Origin: Ferdinandcohnia sp036965045 | GTDB lineage: Bacteria > Bacillota > Bacilli > Bacillales > Bacillaceae_L | Direction: 5' to 3' | DNA: 64,000 nucleotides | Assembly (NCBI RefSeq): GCF_036965045.1 | Contig: NZ_JBALOV010000025.1 | Span: 186,001 to 250,000, forward strand | Part shown: positions 37,746 through 46,464 of the stretch, in pieces | Layout of the letters: every line of letters starts with the position of its first letter | How positions within the stretch are numbered: position 1 is the stretch's first letter | Position numbers and translations under genes: made by a program | Notes under the pieces: generated by a model | The model's database searches: none | What the model was told of the DNA's origin: nothing | The model's input: the letters and a program-made list of their open reading frames with translations, nothing else

Positions 37746-38098
37746 TATATCTCCTCCTATTATAGTAAATTTAATAAATCCTAATATAGCATAACAAAAA
37801 TTTACATAGTAGACTATAATTCTACAAATTTATTTTCCCTATTTTTATATAAGAGTCTTACAATCAAATTTATGGGAGTTAATTAATCATTTATAGGTGA
37901 TTTTCGCAGGTATTTTGAAGTATTTCCTCAGAAATTGTTGAATGATGGGTATTAAAGATAAGGATAAATTGTACCTAAATAATATAGTCTTTTCGAATCT
38001 ATCCAAACCTTCTTTTGGGCAATTATAATGTATGTAACGGTATAAAATTATTCATTTTTTACCAAAATGAATGTTAGTGGCTTTATAGGGAGGACATT
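37746..38098. other. Intergenic region between divergent lytB-like and GT2-GtrA genes
   Basis: 353 very AT-rich bases. It holds the lytB-like ribosome site, the AGGGAGGA site of the GT2 gene (38087-38094) and repeat copy A (37866-37937). Promoters must lie here for both directions, but no -35/-10 pair is convincing. Confidence 0.5.
37866..37937 (+). repeat. Imperfect direct repeat, copy A
   Basis: About 72 bases that align with copy B at 41088-41160, at roughly three quarters identity with small gaps. Shared landmarks are TTATGG(G)AG, ATCATTTAT, GCAGG and AGTATTTCCTC(A/G)GAAATTG. The two copies flank the glycosylation genes 38099-41009 in the same orientation. Confidence 0.65.
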
Positions 38099-39181
38099 AT
38101 GACCAACTTTGAAAAAGTAACCATTCTAATACCCGCTTATAATCCTGACACTAAGTTACTTCAACTAGTCAAGGACATTAAACAAGCAAATTTCAATCAG
38201 ATTATTATTGTTAATGATGGCAGTTTGCCTGACTCTACTCAGATATTTGATGCTCTTATTGATACTGAAGGATGTGTCATTCTTAAACATGGAGTTAATC
38301 TAGGAAAAGGACGTGCATTGAAGACTGGATTTAATCATTTTTTAAATCACCATACAGAATCTGTAGGAGTAATAACAATTGATGCAGATGGCCAGCATTC
38401 TGTTGAAGATATGAAAAAAATCGCTAAACAATTAATAAATGATCCTTACAGTTTAGTTTTAGGAGTTAGAGATTTTTCTGCTGAAAATATCCCTTTTAGA
38501 AGTCGATTTGGTAATGTGTTAACAAGGAATGTGTTTAGATTTATAGGCGGAATTAAAGTAACGGATACCCAGACTGGATTAAGAGGAATTCCAAAACACT
38601 TTATAAAAGATCTGATGAATGTGAGTGGCGAGAGATTTGAATTTGAAATGAATATGCTTCTTGAATGTAAAGCGAAACAAATTAATATTGAAGAAGTTGG
38701 TATTGAAACAATTTACATAGAAGAAAATAAATCATCACATTTTAATCCTATCGTTGACTCCATCAAAATATATACTGTTTTTATTAAATATGCTTTTTCT
38801 TCACTTTTTTCTTTTGGATTAGACATCTTTTTGTTTACTATTTTTTCTATCTTGTTAAAAGAATTAATTCCTATATATTTTATTTTTGTGGCAACAATCG
38901 GAGCAAGAATACTCTCATCTCTCTTTAATTACACAGTTAATAAAAATATTGTATTTAAATCCAATTCAAAATACACTTTGTATAAATACTACTTTCTAAG
39001 TATCTGCCAGATGCTTGTATCTTCATATGGAGTATATTTGCTCTATCTTACTTTTGGTGATGGCGAAGTTGTCATAAAAATCATCGTGGATACACTACTA
39101 TTTGTTATTAGTTTCTACATTCAAAGAGTGTGGGTATTTAACAACCAATCAGGTCGTTCCGAGGTGGTAGTTCGTGATTGA
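38099..39181 (+). CDS. Fusion of a family 2 glycosyltransferase and a GtrA-like membrane domain
   Basis: 360 residues. Residues 1-225 form a GT2 domain of the dolichyl-phosphate-sugar synthase type (TILIPAYNPD, IVNDGS, NLGKGRALKTGF, TIDADGQHS). Residues about 228-350 are a four-helix GtrA-like domain (SFGLDIFLFTIFS, NYTVNKNIVF, SFYIQRVWVF). Such fusions make undecaprenyl-phosphate-sugar and help flip it outward. Start ATG has AGGGAGGA 4 bases upstream. It overlaps the following gene by 8 bases, so the two act together: lipid-sugar supply, then transfer by a GT-C enzyme. Confidence 0.9.
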   Translation: MTNFEKVTILIPAYNPDTKLLQLVKDIKQANFNQIIIVNDGSLPDSTQIFDALIDTEGCVILKHGVNLGKGRALKTGFNHFLNHHTESVGVITIDADGQHSVEDMKKIAKQLINDPYSLVLGVRDFSAENIPFRSRFGNVLTRNVFRFIGGIKVTDTQTGLRGIPKHFIKDLMNVSGERFEFEMNMLLECKAKQINIEEVGIETIYIEENKSSHFNPIVDSIKIYTVFIKYAFSSLFSFGLDIFLFTIFSILLKELIPIYFIFVATIGARILSSLFNYTVNKNIVFKSNSKYTLYKYYFLSICQMLVSSYGVYLLYLTFGDGEVVIKIIVDTLLFVISFYIQRVWVFNNQSGRSEVVVRD

Positions 39182-41009
39182 TACTTACATTAAATTGGGG
39201 CTACTGGTAATCTCATTAATAGGTTGGGGGTTACTTGTTAGGGTTAAGTTGAAAATGCAGGCTGCCTTTATTCCTATCTTTGTATTTTCATTTATCACGT
39301 CCATGTGTTTTTTTGCAGGACTTTTAAACTTCTTGCCTCATATGGTTTATTTTTTATTCTATTCAGGAGTAGTACTTTTCGGGATCTTTGCATTATTACG
39401 TCTTAAGAATAGGATTCAAATCACAAAGCTGATTGTGCCGTCCACAGTCAGTTTTATCATTTTGTCATTTTTACTGATGGTACTACTACGTGGAATGATT
39501 TATCTGCATTATGATAACTTCAGCCACTGGGGTTTAATTGTGAAAGAAATGTTTCGGATAAACGGGCTTCCGAATGATACCACTATGATTTTATTTAGGA
39601 ACTATCCCCCTGGAAGTGCTGTTTTTATGTATTTCATAGGTAAAGTTGTAGGTTATTCTGAAAGTATCATGTTAATGGCCCAAGGCTTTTTACTTATTTC
39701 AAATATTATCGTACTCCAGGTTTTTGCAAACTGGAGAAATCCAGTCCAGATATTCTTAAGTTTTCTTGCAGGAATTTCGTTACTATTTGTTATTGAGGGT
39801 CACATTTACAATTTACTTGTTGATACATTGTTAGGTGTTACGGCTCTTTCTATTACAATCATTGCATACTATTATAAAAATGATTGGGTAAGGAACGTTC
39901 TAACAAATACTCCTATCCTAATATTATTATTACTAATAAAAGATAGTGGAAAGCTGTTTTTCATCATAAATGTTGCCATTATTATATGGATTATCTATTC
40001 GTATGAAATAAAAGGAAAAGTTACTAAAAGTAAAAAAAGAACGATCATTTTAATCTCTTTATTAGCAGTATTAATATTTCCTCTCTTTACTAACTTTTTA
40101 TGGGGCCAATATACTGAAACGGCCTATCCGAATGAATCTTACGAGGAAAATAAGTTTGCAATCACACCTGACAGATTACTTACTATAGATAAATCAGAAG
40201 AAGTAATTAGAGAATTAGGCCCTAACTTACTTAAACAAGCAACAGACCCCACAAATAACAATGTTATATCAATGCTCTTATTAAATGGTTTATTGCTTTT
40301 GTTTATGATTAGGACGTACAGAAAAACAAAAGAAACCCCTAAATTGTTAATGTCCGTTTGGATCATCATGAACATCTTTTACGTTCTATATATTTTTACA
40401 TTGTATCTCATGTACTTATTTCTCATGCCAGAAAATGAGGCAGCTAGATTAGCTGGGTTTAGTAGATACCATTCGACAGTGGTCATATATATAATAGGAG
40501 TCTTTATGACCGCTATTATTCTTCATTGGTCAAAAGCTAATTTTACACTTAAAAACGCCGTTCTAAAAACAACAGCAACATTATGCTTGGGATTCATATT
40601 TATTTATCCTTTCCACGAGAATATAAATACATTACTCTCAAGGCCTGACGTTACTAACTCACTACGGTTAGATGTAAAAACGAAATTTAATACAATTAAA
40701 ATGGCTGGGGCAAAGCAACCCACAGTCACATATTATAGTCCAAACAGTAAAGACGACAGAGGATACCTTAGATACGTCTTGAGTTACGAACAACTATCCA
40801 ACAATTATTATATTTTTAGAAGCTTAGATACAAATGAAAAACAAGAATCATTCGTTAGACACTTGAACAAATCTCATTATTTGGTCGTTGTAGACAGTGA
40901 CAAAGACATCAATAAATTTTTAGGAAATTATGTATCTACGGATGATGTTGAAGGTGTATACAAAGTTATTCCTAGGAAAGAAGATTTTACACTTAAGACT
41001 ATAAAATAA
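39174..41009 (+). CDS. Polytopic membrane protein, probable GT-C-type glycosyltransferase
   Basis: 611 residues from GTG 39174 with GAGGTGG upstream, overlapping the GT2-GtrA gene. About twelve to fourteen hydrophobic helices fill residues 1-480. An early outside loop contains YLHYDNFSHWGLIVKEMF and RNYPPGSAVFMYF, the type of acidic/aromatic loop found in GT-C enzymes. The C-terminal 110 residues form a soluble domain (VTYYSPNSKDDRGYLRYVL). The family is not named with certainty. Coupling to a GT2-GtrA gene supports transfer of a lipid-carried sugar to a wall polymer or protein outside the cell. Confidence 0.78.
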   Translation: MIDTYIKLGLLVISLIGWGLLVRVKLKMQAAFIPIFVFSFITSMCFFAGLLNFLPHMVYFLFYSGVVLFGIFALLRLKNRIQITKLIVPSTVSFIILSFLLMVLLRGMIYLHYDNFSHWGLIVKEMFRINGLPNDTTMILFRNYPPGSAVFMYFIGKVVGYSESIMLMAQGFLLISNIIVLQVFANWRNPVQIFLSFLAGISLLFVIEGHIYNLLVDTLLGVTALSITIIAYYYKNDWVRNVLTNTPILILLLLIKDSGKLFFIINVAIIIWIIYSYEIKGKVTKSKKRTIILISLLAVLIFPLFTNFLWGQYTETAYPNESYEENKFAITPDRLLTIDKSEEVIRELGPNLLKQATDPTNNNVISMLLLNGLLLLFMIRTYRKTKETPKLLMSVWIIMNIFYVLYIFTLYLMYLFLMPENEAARLAGFSRYHSTVVIYIIGVFMTAIILHWSKANFTLKNAVLKTTATLCLGFIFIYPFHENINTLLSRPDVTNSLRLDVKTKFNTIKMAGAKQPTVTYYSPNSKDDRGYLRYVLSYEQLSNNYYIFRSLDTNEKQESFVRHLNKSHYLVVVDSDKDINKFLGNYVSTDDVEGVYKVIPRKEDFTLKTIK

Positions 41010-41015
41010 TCATGA

Positions 41016-41041
41016 AGCGTACCGTAATGGTGCGCTTTTTT
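41016..41041 (+). terminator. Terminator of the GT2-GtrA / GT-C operon
   Basis: AGCGTACC and GGTGCGCT arms with a GTAAT loop, followed by six T residues, just after the stop. Confidence 0.85.
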
Positions 41042-41087
41042 CATCGGAACCTACTGCAGATTGAACACTCCCACTATAAACTCAGAC

Positions 41088-41160
41088 TAAACTTATGGAG
41101 TGCAGTATCATTTATTGGAGAAATTTGCAGGATTTTTTTGGAGTATTTCCTCGGAAATTG
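41088..41160 (+). repeat. Imperfect direct repeat, copy B
   Basis: Matches copy A at 37866-37937, in the same orientation and on the far side of the two glycosylation genes. The core is ATCATTTATTGG, TTTGCAGGATT and AGTATTTCCTCGGAAATTG. Confidence 0.65.
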
Positions 41161-41183
41161 AAAGAAAGATGAAAAACATATAC

Positions 41184-41226
41184 AAAAAAAAGACGGATTC
41201 GACATATGCGAAAATCCGTCTTTTTT
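41184..41226. terminator. Bidirectional terminator before the asparagine-synthase-like gene end
   Basis: AAAGACGGATT and AAATCCGTCTTTTTT arms with a 13-base loop and T-runs on both strands. It ends the minus-strand transcript from 42701. Confidence 0.85.
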
Positions 41227-41228
41227 GT

Positions 41229-42701
41229 CTATTTTTTCAATAATTGCGCTGCTTTGTTGTAGGCAAATACATTGGCTTTTGCTGCAAGCTTTCCGTTTAC
41301 GATATCCATGATGGTTGTGCTTTCCTGAATATCACTGGATACTGCAGGATTTGATTCGAGAAATAACGAAAGAGTAGCAAGCCATAAAGTAAGTTCATCG
41401 ATTCGATTATGCTTAGCACCTTGCGCATAGTTCTTATTGTATTCCAACACACTTTTTAAAGCATCCATATTAAAAATATTTAGCTTCTCAATTTGTGTAG
41501 AAAGAACTCTATCTTTTATTTCACTGTATAGATCATTTCGAATCCATTCGCCATATTTATGATAAGACTTTGGTAAGTCGTCTAGAACTGGCGAGTCTTC
41601 TACCATAAACAATTTCCCTGTACGAGCCCATGGTAATTCCTTCAGGCTCGGATCAAGTAAATCAAGGAAATGGAAATAAACCTTATCATTTCGAAGCGAA
41701 CCATCTAATGACCACATGAACCCAAACGTTCCTGGCGTTGTAAACGCCTGATAGAGTGGAATGCTTTGATTGATCACATTCATACAAGGATTTAGCATTC
41801 TGCGCATATAATGCGACTGGCGTTGTAGTTCATTCGTTTGATAGTCTTCAGATCTCGGGAACAGTCGATTATAGGCTGTAACGTCTGTTTGAACCTCTGG
41901 ACTATATTGTTCAAAAACAAGTGATTGAAGAATTCGAAACTTATTTGAAATATTCGAGCCTAATGGCTTCAAATTTGTAAAATGGATTCCTGAGTATTCA
42001 CCGCGGCCAATACTGTCCCCGAAGCTTCCAGCAAGAATACAGTCAATTCCCTCTAGCTTTGCTACATCAGGCATAGCATGCAGATGATTCGGCCCGTACT
42101 CACAGCCTCTTTCTGCAGAAACCTTCATATTCCTTAACAGTGTTTCGGGGCCCATTTCAAAATGAATCCACTCCCAGTTAAGGCTTTTTACGATTCTTTC
42201 AGAATAGACAACATCTCTGGATTCCTTTAAGCCCCAAGTAAGGCCAACAACCTTACAGGAAAGCTCCTTATTTTTAATCAATTTGTCTAGGACACCGGCA
42301 ACCATTCGACTATCCATACCACCGGATAGTAAAATCCCTACGGTCTTCGCATCCCCACAAAATTCCTTTATCTCAGTTGACAGCTTCTTGAAAAATTCCC
42401 CTGCCACTTCTTTTTCAGTCATGGATTGAATGTGACCGTGGTTAGGAACCTCGGCATACTCCCAATTTTTCATGTCCTCTGAAGGCTTCGCCATAAACGG
42501 AGTTTTATTGATTCCTTTTACAATCGTACGATCCGCAAAGAAGTACTGATAATTGATCATTTCGATAATTGAGACTGGATCAACCTTAGGTTGTCCTAGT
42601 TTACTAAGTATCTCTTTAAAATCATGTGTAATGGTTAAACCATCCTCATTCTTCATATAAAAAGGATTCATAAAACCAAGGGTATTATAATACTGAAACA
42701 C
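41229..42701 (-). CDS. Asparagine-synthase-like ATP-dependent amidotransferase without a glutaminase domain
   Basis: 490 residues from GTG 42701 (GGAG 9 bases upstream; an in-frame TAA lies 6 codons before it). The PP-loop SGGMDSRM at about 130-138 marks an adenylating asparagine-synthase C-terminal domain, and LAGSFGDSIGRGEYSG fits the second substrate loop. The N-terminal class II glutaminase with its Cys-2 is absent; only about 90 residues resembling its end remain. AsnB-like enzymes such as WbpS amidate uronic acids in O-antigens, so amidation of galacturonate made by the nearby epimerase is possible. That is inference; ammonia or another protein would have to supply nitrogen. Confidence 0.8.
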   Translation of the reverse strand: MFQYYNTLGFMNPFYMKNEDGLTITHDFKEILSKLGQPKVDPVSIIEMINYQYFFADRTIVKGINKTPFMAKPSEDMKNWEYAEVPNHGHIQSMTEKEVAGEFFKKLSTEIKEFCGDAKTVGILLSGGMDSRMVAGVLDKLIKNKELSCKVVGLTWGLKESRDVVYSERIVKSLNWEWIHFEMGPETLLRNMKVSAERGCEYGPNHLHAMPDVAKLEGIDCILAGSFGDSIGRGEYSGIHFTNLKPLGSNISNKFRILQSLVFEQYSPEVQTDVTAYNRLFPRSEDYQTNELQRQSHYMRRMLNPCMNVINQSIPLYQAFTTPGTFGFMWSLDGSLRNDKVYFHFLDLLDPSLKELPWARTGKLFMVEDSPVLDDLPKSYHKYGEWIRNDLYSEIKDRVLSTQIEKLNIFNMDALKSVLEYNKNYAQGAKHNRIDELTLWLATLSLFLESNPAVSSDIQESTTIMDIVNGKLAAKANVFAYNKAAQLLKK

Positions 42702-42831
42702 GCTATCAGCTCCATATTAACGTCGTCATTTTTTGGAGATGACCCTCCAAAATTCCACGTATTCAATTTTACCTCTACCATTAAATTATGCAAGAAGAAA
42801 TATTCCTTATTTTCTACCTTCCCACCAACAA

Positions 42832-43803
42832 CTATTCCCAGTCACGGTCAAGGTCTTGTTTCACAATTTCGCCTAGCTTAGTTGCACCTTCTTGATTGAG
42901 ATGATCCTCATTGCTAAAATAATCCTGTTTCTCAGTAAATACATTCCGATAGTCAAGGATGCGCACATCATATTGTGATGTGATTTCTTCAACCGTCTTT
43001 GCAAACTTTGCTTCGACATCCTCATCAATCAATTGTAAATATTCATTGGCTAATGGATAACGTATTAAAACAACTTCAATTCCATTGTCCTGGGCAAGTT
43101 TGATGAGTTTCTCATAGTAATCAACCATCCCATCAATGATTAACTCATTATTATAGAGGTGATGGTTGACCCGTGCTTGTGCGATTCTCTGCCTTTTTTC
43201 AGGTGTTCGATCCGTAAATTGATCCGTTCCTGTAATGACCCCATTGTCTTGAATATTCGGTCGATGTAATTCATCTCCCTGGAGGTATTCAAAAAACGTT
43301 CGAAGGACAATCGGTCGATAATTAACCTGCAAAGAGTAAAATGGATTCTCAAAAAAGTCTTGTGCACTTGGGTAATCTCCTAATTCCTCACTCACGTCCT
43401 CATCAATATATTTCCGATACTGTTTGGCCAAATGCCCAACATCAGTCGTACGATAGTAAGAAAATATATGATAGTCCAATTGAAGAAGGAGAGTATCAAG
43501 GTCTTTTACATTTTCAATTAGCCACTTTGTTTTGAAATAGCCCAATGGAACAGGTTCACCCGAAATGCCATAGTTAAAGAAATCATCATCCCTTATATCC
43601 ATCCCATTCATGACATGGGAATCACCAATACTCACTACTTCGATTTGATCTCGTTTTTGTTTGACCATAACCTCTTTTTGAGCGACAACATCACTAGGGA
43701 TGAGTATCTGGCGCGTAAAAACCTCTAATATCGTCATGATTCCAACTAAAATAACGGCAACAGAAACTAAGCAAACAATAACGTACCTCTTATACTGCTT
43801 CAT
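42832..43803 (-). CDS. Membrane-anchored SGNH-type hydrolase/acyltransferase (DltD/AlgX-like)
   Basis: 323 residues from ATG 43803, with GGGGG 8 bases upstream (a GTG two codons earlier is too close). One N-terminal membrane helix (about 8-30), then an SGNH fold: VVSIGDSHVMNGMD carries the nucleophile Ser, and SNEDHLNQEGATKLG carries the C-terminal Asp-His pair. It follows the MBOAT gene by 12 bases. In alginate, cellulose and D-alanyl systems such proteins complete acyl transfer begun by an MBOAT, so this is probably the outside acyltransferase of a polymer-acylation pair. Confidence 0.85.
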   Translation of the reverse strand: MKQYKRYVIVCLVSVAVILVGIMTILEVFTRQILIPSDVVAQKEVMVKQKRDQIEVVSIGDSHVMNGMDIRDDDFFNYGISGEPVPLGYFKTKWLIENVKDLDTLLLQLDYHIFSYYRTTDVGHLAKQYRKYIDEDVSEELGDYPSAQDFFENPFYSLQVNYRPIVLRTFFEYLQGDELHRPNIQDNGVITGTDQFTDRTPEKRQRIAQARVNHHLYNNELIIDGMVDYYEKLIKLAQDNGIEVVLIRYPLANEYLQLIDEDVEAKFAKTVEEITSQYDVRILDYRNVFTEKQDYFSNEDHLNQEGATKLGEIVKQDLDRDWE

Positions 43804-43815
43804 TTCCACTACCCC

Positions 43816-45258
43816 CTAAAAATTAAAGTACAAGAATTCGCTTTTTACAGCGAGGTAAATGATCCAAATTAAATTAAAACTCGTCAAGACGATAAAAGCG
43901 GAAGCATATCGAAAATTAGGTCGTAGAGATTCTGCCAATTGTAGAGAATTTTTACTGAAGGTTGTAACAAGGATACCTGCGCAAATTGCTGCAACAGCAG
44001 TGACAAGCAGTGCATGCTCCCCTAACTCTATCCCTATATTTTGCAGAAACGGTAGTGTCTCTGGTACATATTCATGAAGATTGATCCCATTGAATCCAAA
44101 CATTCCTTTTAATACCTTAGTCGCACTCTCCCATGAGGTGGCCCTGAAGAATACCCATGCGATATTCACAAATTGAAAGGTGATGAACCATGCAATAAAT
44201 GGATTGAGCTTAAACCCTGAATTTTTCCAAAACCGATGTATTACCGAGGCGATACCATGTAAAAATCCCCAAAAGACAAAGGTCCAACCAGCACCATGCC
44301 AAACCCCACTAATCATAAAAACGATAAAAATATTAATGTAGGTTCTGGACATTCCTTTCCGATTCCCGCCAAGTGGAATGTAGATGTACTTTGTTAAAAA
44401 ACGACCCAATGTCATATGCCAACGGCTCCAAAAGTCTTGGATATTTAAGGCTTTATAAGGCGAATTAAAATTAAATGGCAATCTAATATTGAAAAGCAGG
44501 GCAGCTCCTATCGCCATATCTGTATATCCACTGAAATCAAAATACAATTGAAAGGTATAAGATAAGGAAGAAATCCATCCCCCAATGAAATCTAACTTTC
44601 CCGCCTCGTCAAAGCCTTGATTGGCCCAAACGGCAAAACTATCAGCAATGACAACCTTTTTACATAAACCAATTGAAAAAATAAACAAGCCAAGCGCAAG
44701 ATTACGATGGTTTAATTGTTTATTCCTGTTCTTCTCAAATTGCGGCATCATCTCCTGATGATGAACAATCGGTCCTGCAATTAATTGAGGAAAGAACGTA
44801 ATGAATAAAGCATAATTTAAAAAATTGTACTCCTTTGTTTCCTGCCGATACGCATCCACAAGGAATGCAATTTGTTGAAAAGTAAAGAAACTAATCCCAA
44901 GTGGTAAAAGGAGGTGCAATAAAGGTACATCCATCCCAAATACAGCATTCATATTTGAAATGAAAAAATCACAATACTTAAAATAGCCGAGTAAGGCAAC
45001 ATTAAACATAATACCCGCGACAAGAAGTGATTTATGTTTTCTACCTTTTCCAAGTAACGAACCTACTAAATAGTTAACTAGAATCGACGCAAGGATGAGC
45101 GGTAGATACATAATATTCCACCAACTATAGAAAAAAAGAGATGCCCCTACTAACCATAGCTTAGATGCAAGAATCCATTTGTACTTTGTCAAAAGAAAAT
45201 ATCCTAAAAAAACAACGGGTAAAAATACAAAAATAAATTCGAGTGAATTAAAAAGCAT
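43816..45258 (-). CDS. MBOAT-family O-acyltransferase (AlgI/DltB-like)
   Basis: 480-residue polytopic protein with about eleven helices. Signature segments are FWSRWHMTLGRFLTKYIYIPLGGNRKG and SGVWHGAGWTFVFWGFLHG, the latter holding the catalytic-type His. Such proteins carry acyl groups across the membrane to a surface polymer. It is the first gene of a pair with the SGNH protein. The acyl group is probably acetyl, as in AlgI, but D-alanine cannot be excluded by sequence; absence of dltA and dltC nearby favours acetyl. Confidence 0.92.
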   Translation of the reverse strand: MLFNSLEFIFVFLPVVFLGYFLLTKYKWILASKLWLVGASLFFYSWWNIMYLPLILASILVNYLVGSLLGKGRKHKSLLVAGIMFNVALLGYFKYCDFFISNMNAVFGMDVPLLHLLLPLGISFFTFQQIAFLVDAYRQETKEYNFLNYALFITFFPQLIAGPIVHHQEMMPQFEKNRNKQLNHRNLALGLFIFSIGLCKKVVIADSFAVWANQGFDEAGKLDFIGGWISSLSYTFQLYFDFSGYTDMAIGAALLFNIRLPFNFNSPYKALNIQDFWSRWHMTLGRFLTKYIYIPLGGNRKGMSRTYINIFIVFMISGVWHGAGWTFVFWGFLHGIASVIHRFWKNSGFKLNPFIAWFITFQFVNIAWVFFRATSWESATKVLKGMFGFNGINLHEYVPETLPFLQNIGIELGEHALLVTAVAAICAGILVTTFSKNSLQLAESLRPNFRYASAFIVLTSFNLIWIIYLAVKSEFLYFNF

Positions 45259-45375
45259 GTAGACTACTCCATTTCAATGAACTTAATTGTGTAGAGTAAA
45301 ATTATGTAACGACATTATTCTCCTATACCCTCCAAACTATGTCAATTTACTACAATGTACTTTTTTAACACATAA

Positions 45376-45412
45376 AAAAGAAAAGCGATAATCAACGTCT
45401 GATTATCGCTTC
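45376..45412 (-). terminator. Terminator of the second SGNH gene
   Basis: Minus strand AGCGATAATCA and TGATTATCGCT arms, 11 perfect pairs with a GACGT loop, followed by TTTCTTTTTT. Confidence 0.9.
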
Positions 45413-45419
45413 GTTCATG

Positions 45420-46232
45420 TTAATCATTCGATTGTGGAGTAGAAATGAAGTAGTTCACCAAATAATCGGCCCAAAGAGCTTGCCCTTTTTCATTTGGTGT
45501 ACCACCTTTTAGTAAAAATTCGGCAATGGCATCTGTTTGATGGTCAGGCCATGCCTCCCAATGATTCAAGTAGGTATAGTTATTTTCTGCTGCAAATTGT
45601 TGAAACTGTTCTACTTCTTTTGGATAGTAGATTGCTCGATGCAAAGGATTTGCCGGTTGAAGGAGAATGGATACGTTAGGAAGTGTTTCTCTCACATCAT
45701 CCAAAATCGTTGTAATGTTAACTAACCGTTCCTCAAACCGGACCCTTCCGTTATCATGTAAAATGAATGGTTCAAATAATAAAACATCTGGAGAAAGATC
45801 GGTAATTTCCTGGTATAAGCCTTCTTGAACAACCTCGGAGGATGTTTTGTCCGGTATTTCCTTGATTGTGACTTTTAGAATATCTGTCCCATATGTATGT
45901 TCTAACTCTTCCTTTAGTAGGCTTGGCCACCCTGCTGGTTCCTCAGGAGTTGCACTTGAACCAGCAATAACAAGATGAAGAGGTTTGCCATTTTCTACTG
46001 CTGAACTAAATTTTGATTGGATATCCTCAGGTAAGTTCTTTGCAAGGCCCTGTATCTCCTTCAGTTTTAATTCCTTGCCAGATTCTTCATTTGTAGGTTC
46101 CACTTTTATGTTTGTTTTCTCATTACTAGTTGAAGTTGCAGATGCTGCAATTTTGTCGTCCCAATGTAATTTCCCCAGGACTACCGCCACTAACGATAGA
46201 ATAATGACCGCTGTTACAATTATCTTTTTCAA
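45420..46232 (-). CDS. Membrane-anchored SGNH/GDSL-like hydrolase
   Basis: 270 residues from TTG 46232 with GGGGGA eight bases upstream; an ATG seven codons earlier has no ribosome site. An N-terminal helix (about 3-20) anchors or exports it. LVIAGSSATPEEPAGWPSLL places Ser in the block I position of SGNH hydrolases, and LLFEPFILHDNGRV and PNEKGQALWADYLV fit later blocks, although the catalytic Asp-His pair is not clear. It is probably an esterase or acyltransferase acting on wall polymers, separate from the MBOAT operon by its own terminator. Confidence 0.72.
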   Translation of the reverse strand: MKKIIVTAVIILSLVAVVLGKLHWDDKIAASATSTSNEKTNIKVEPTNEESGKELKLKEIQGLAKNLPEDIQSKFSSAVENGKPLHLVIAGSSATPEEPAGWPSLLKEELEHTYGTDILKVTIKEIPDKTSSEVVQEGLYQEITDLSPDVLLFEPFILHDNGRVRFEERLVNITTILDDVRETLPNVSILLQPANPLHRAIYYPKEVEQFQQFAAENNYTYLNHWEAWPDHQTDAIAEFLLKGGTPNEKGQALWADYLVNYFISTPQSND

Positions 46233-46302
46233 CTTTAAAATCCCCCAAACCATTCACTACTAATTGCCTATATTATACAATATTTCAAAATCTTTTATAG
46301 CT

Positions 46303-46340
46303 TTTTGCAAAATTAATGTAGTATTTTATCGGAATTTGTT
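46303..46340 (+). repeat. Possible third, degenerate copy of the direct repeat
   Basis: TTTGCAAAATT...AGTATTTTATCGGAATTTG resembles the core of repeat B with a 2-base gap and scattered mismatches. It lies upstream of the plus-strand LCP promoter. Chance similarity in AT-rich sequence is possible. Confidence 0.3.
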
Positions 46341-46395
46341 AGAATACAATATAGTAATTCCTTTTTTGGTAAATATTTGACACCCTTTTTACTTG

Positions 46396-46424
46396 TTGTC
46401 AAACCTTACAAATAGGAATATAAT
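46396..46424 (+). promoter_or_regulatory. SigA-type promoter of the plus-strand LCP gene
   Basis: TTGTCA, a 17-base spacer and TATAAT lie about 40 bases before the LCP start; both hexamers are close to consensus. Confidence 0.8.
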
Positions 46425-46464
46425 CTTATAGTATTTACATTTTCATACAAAAAGGGAGATCCGT

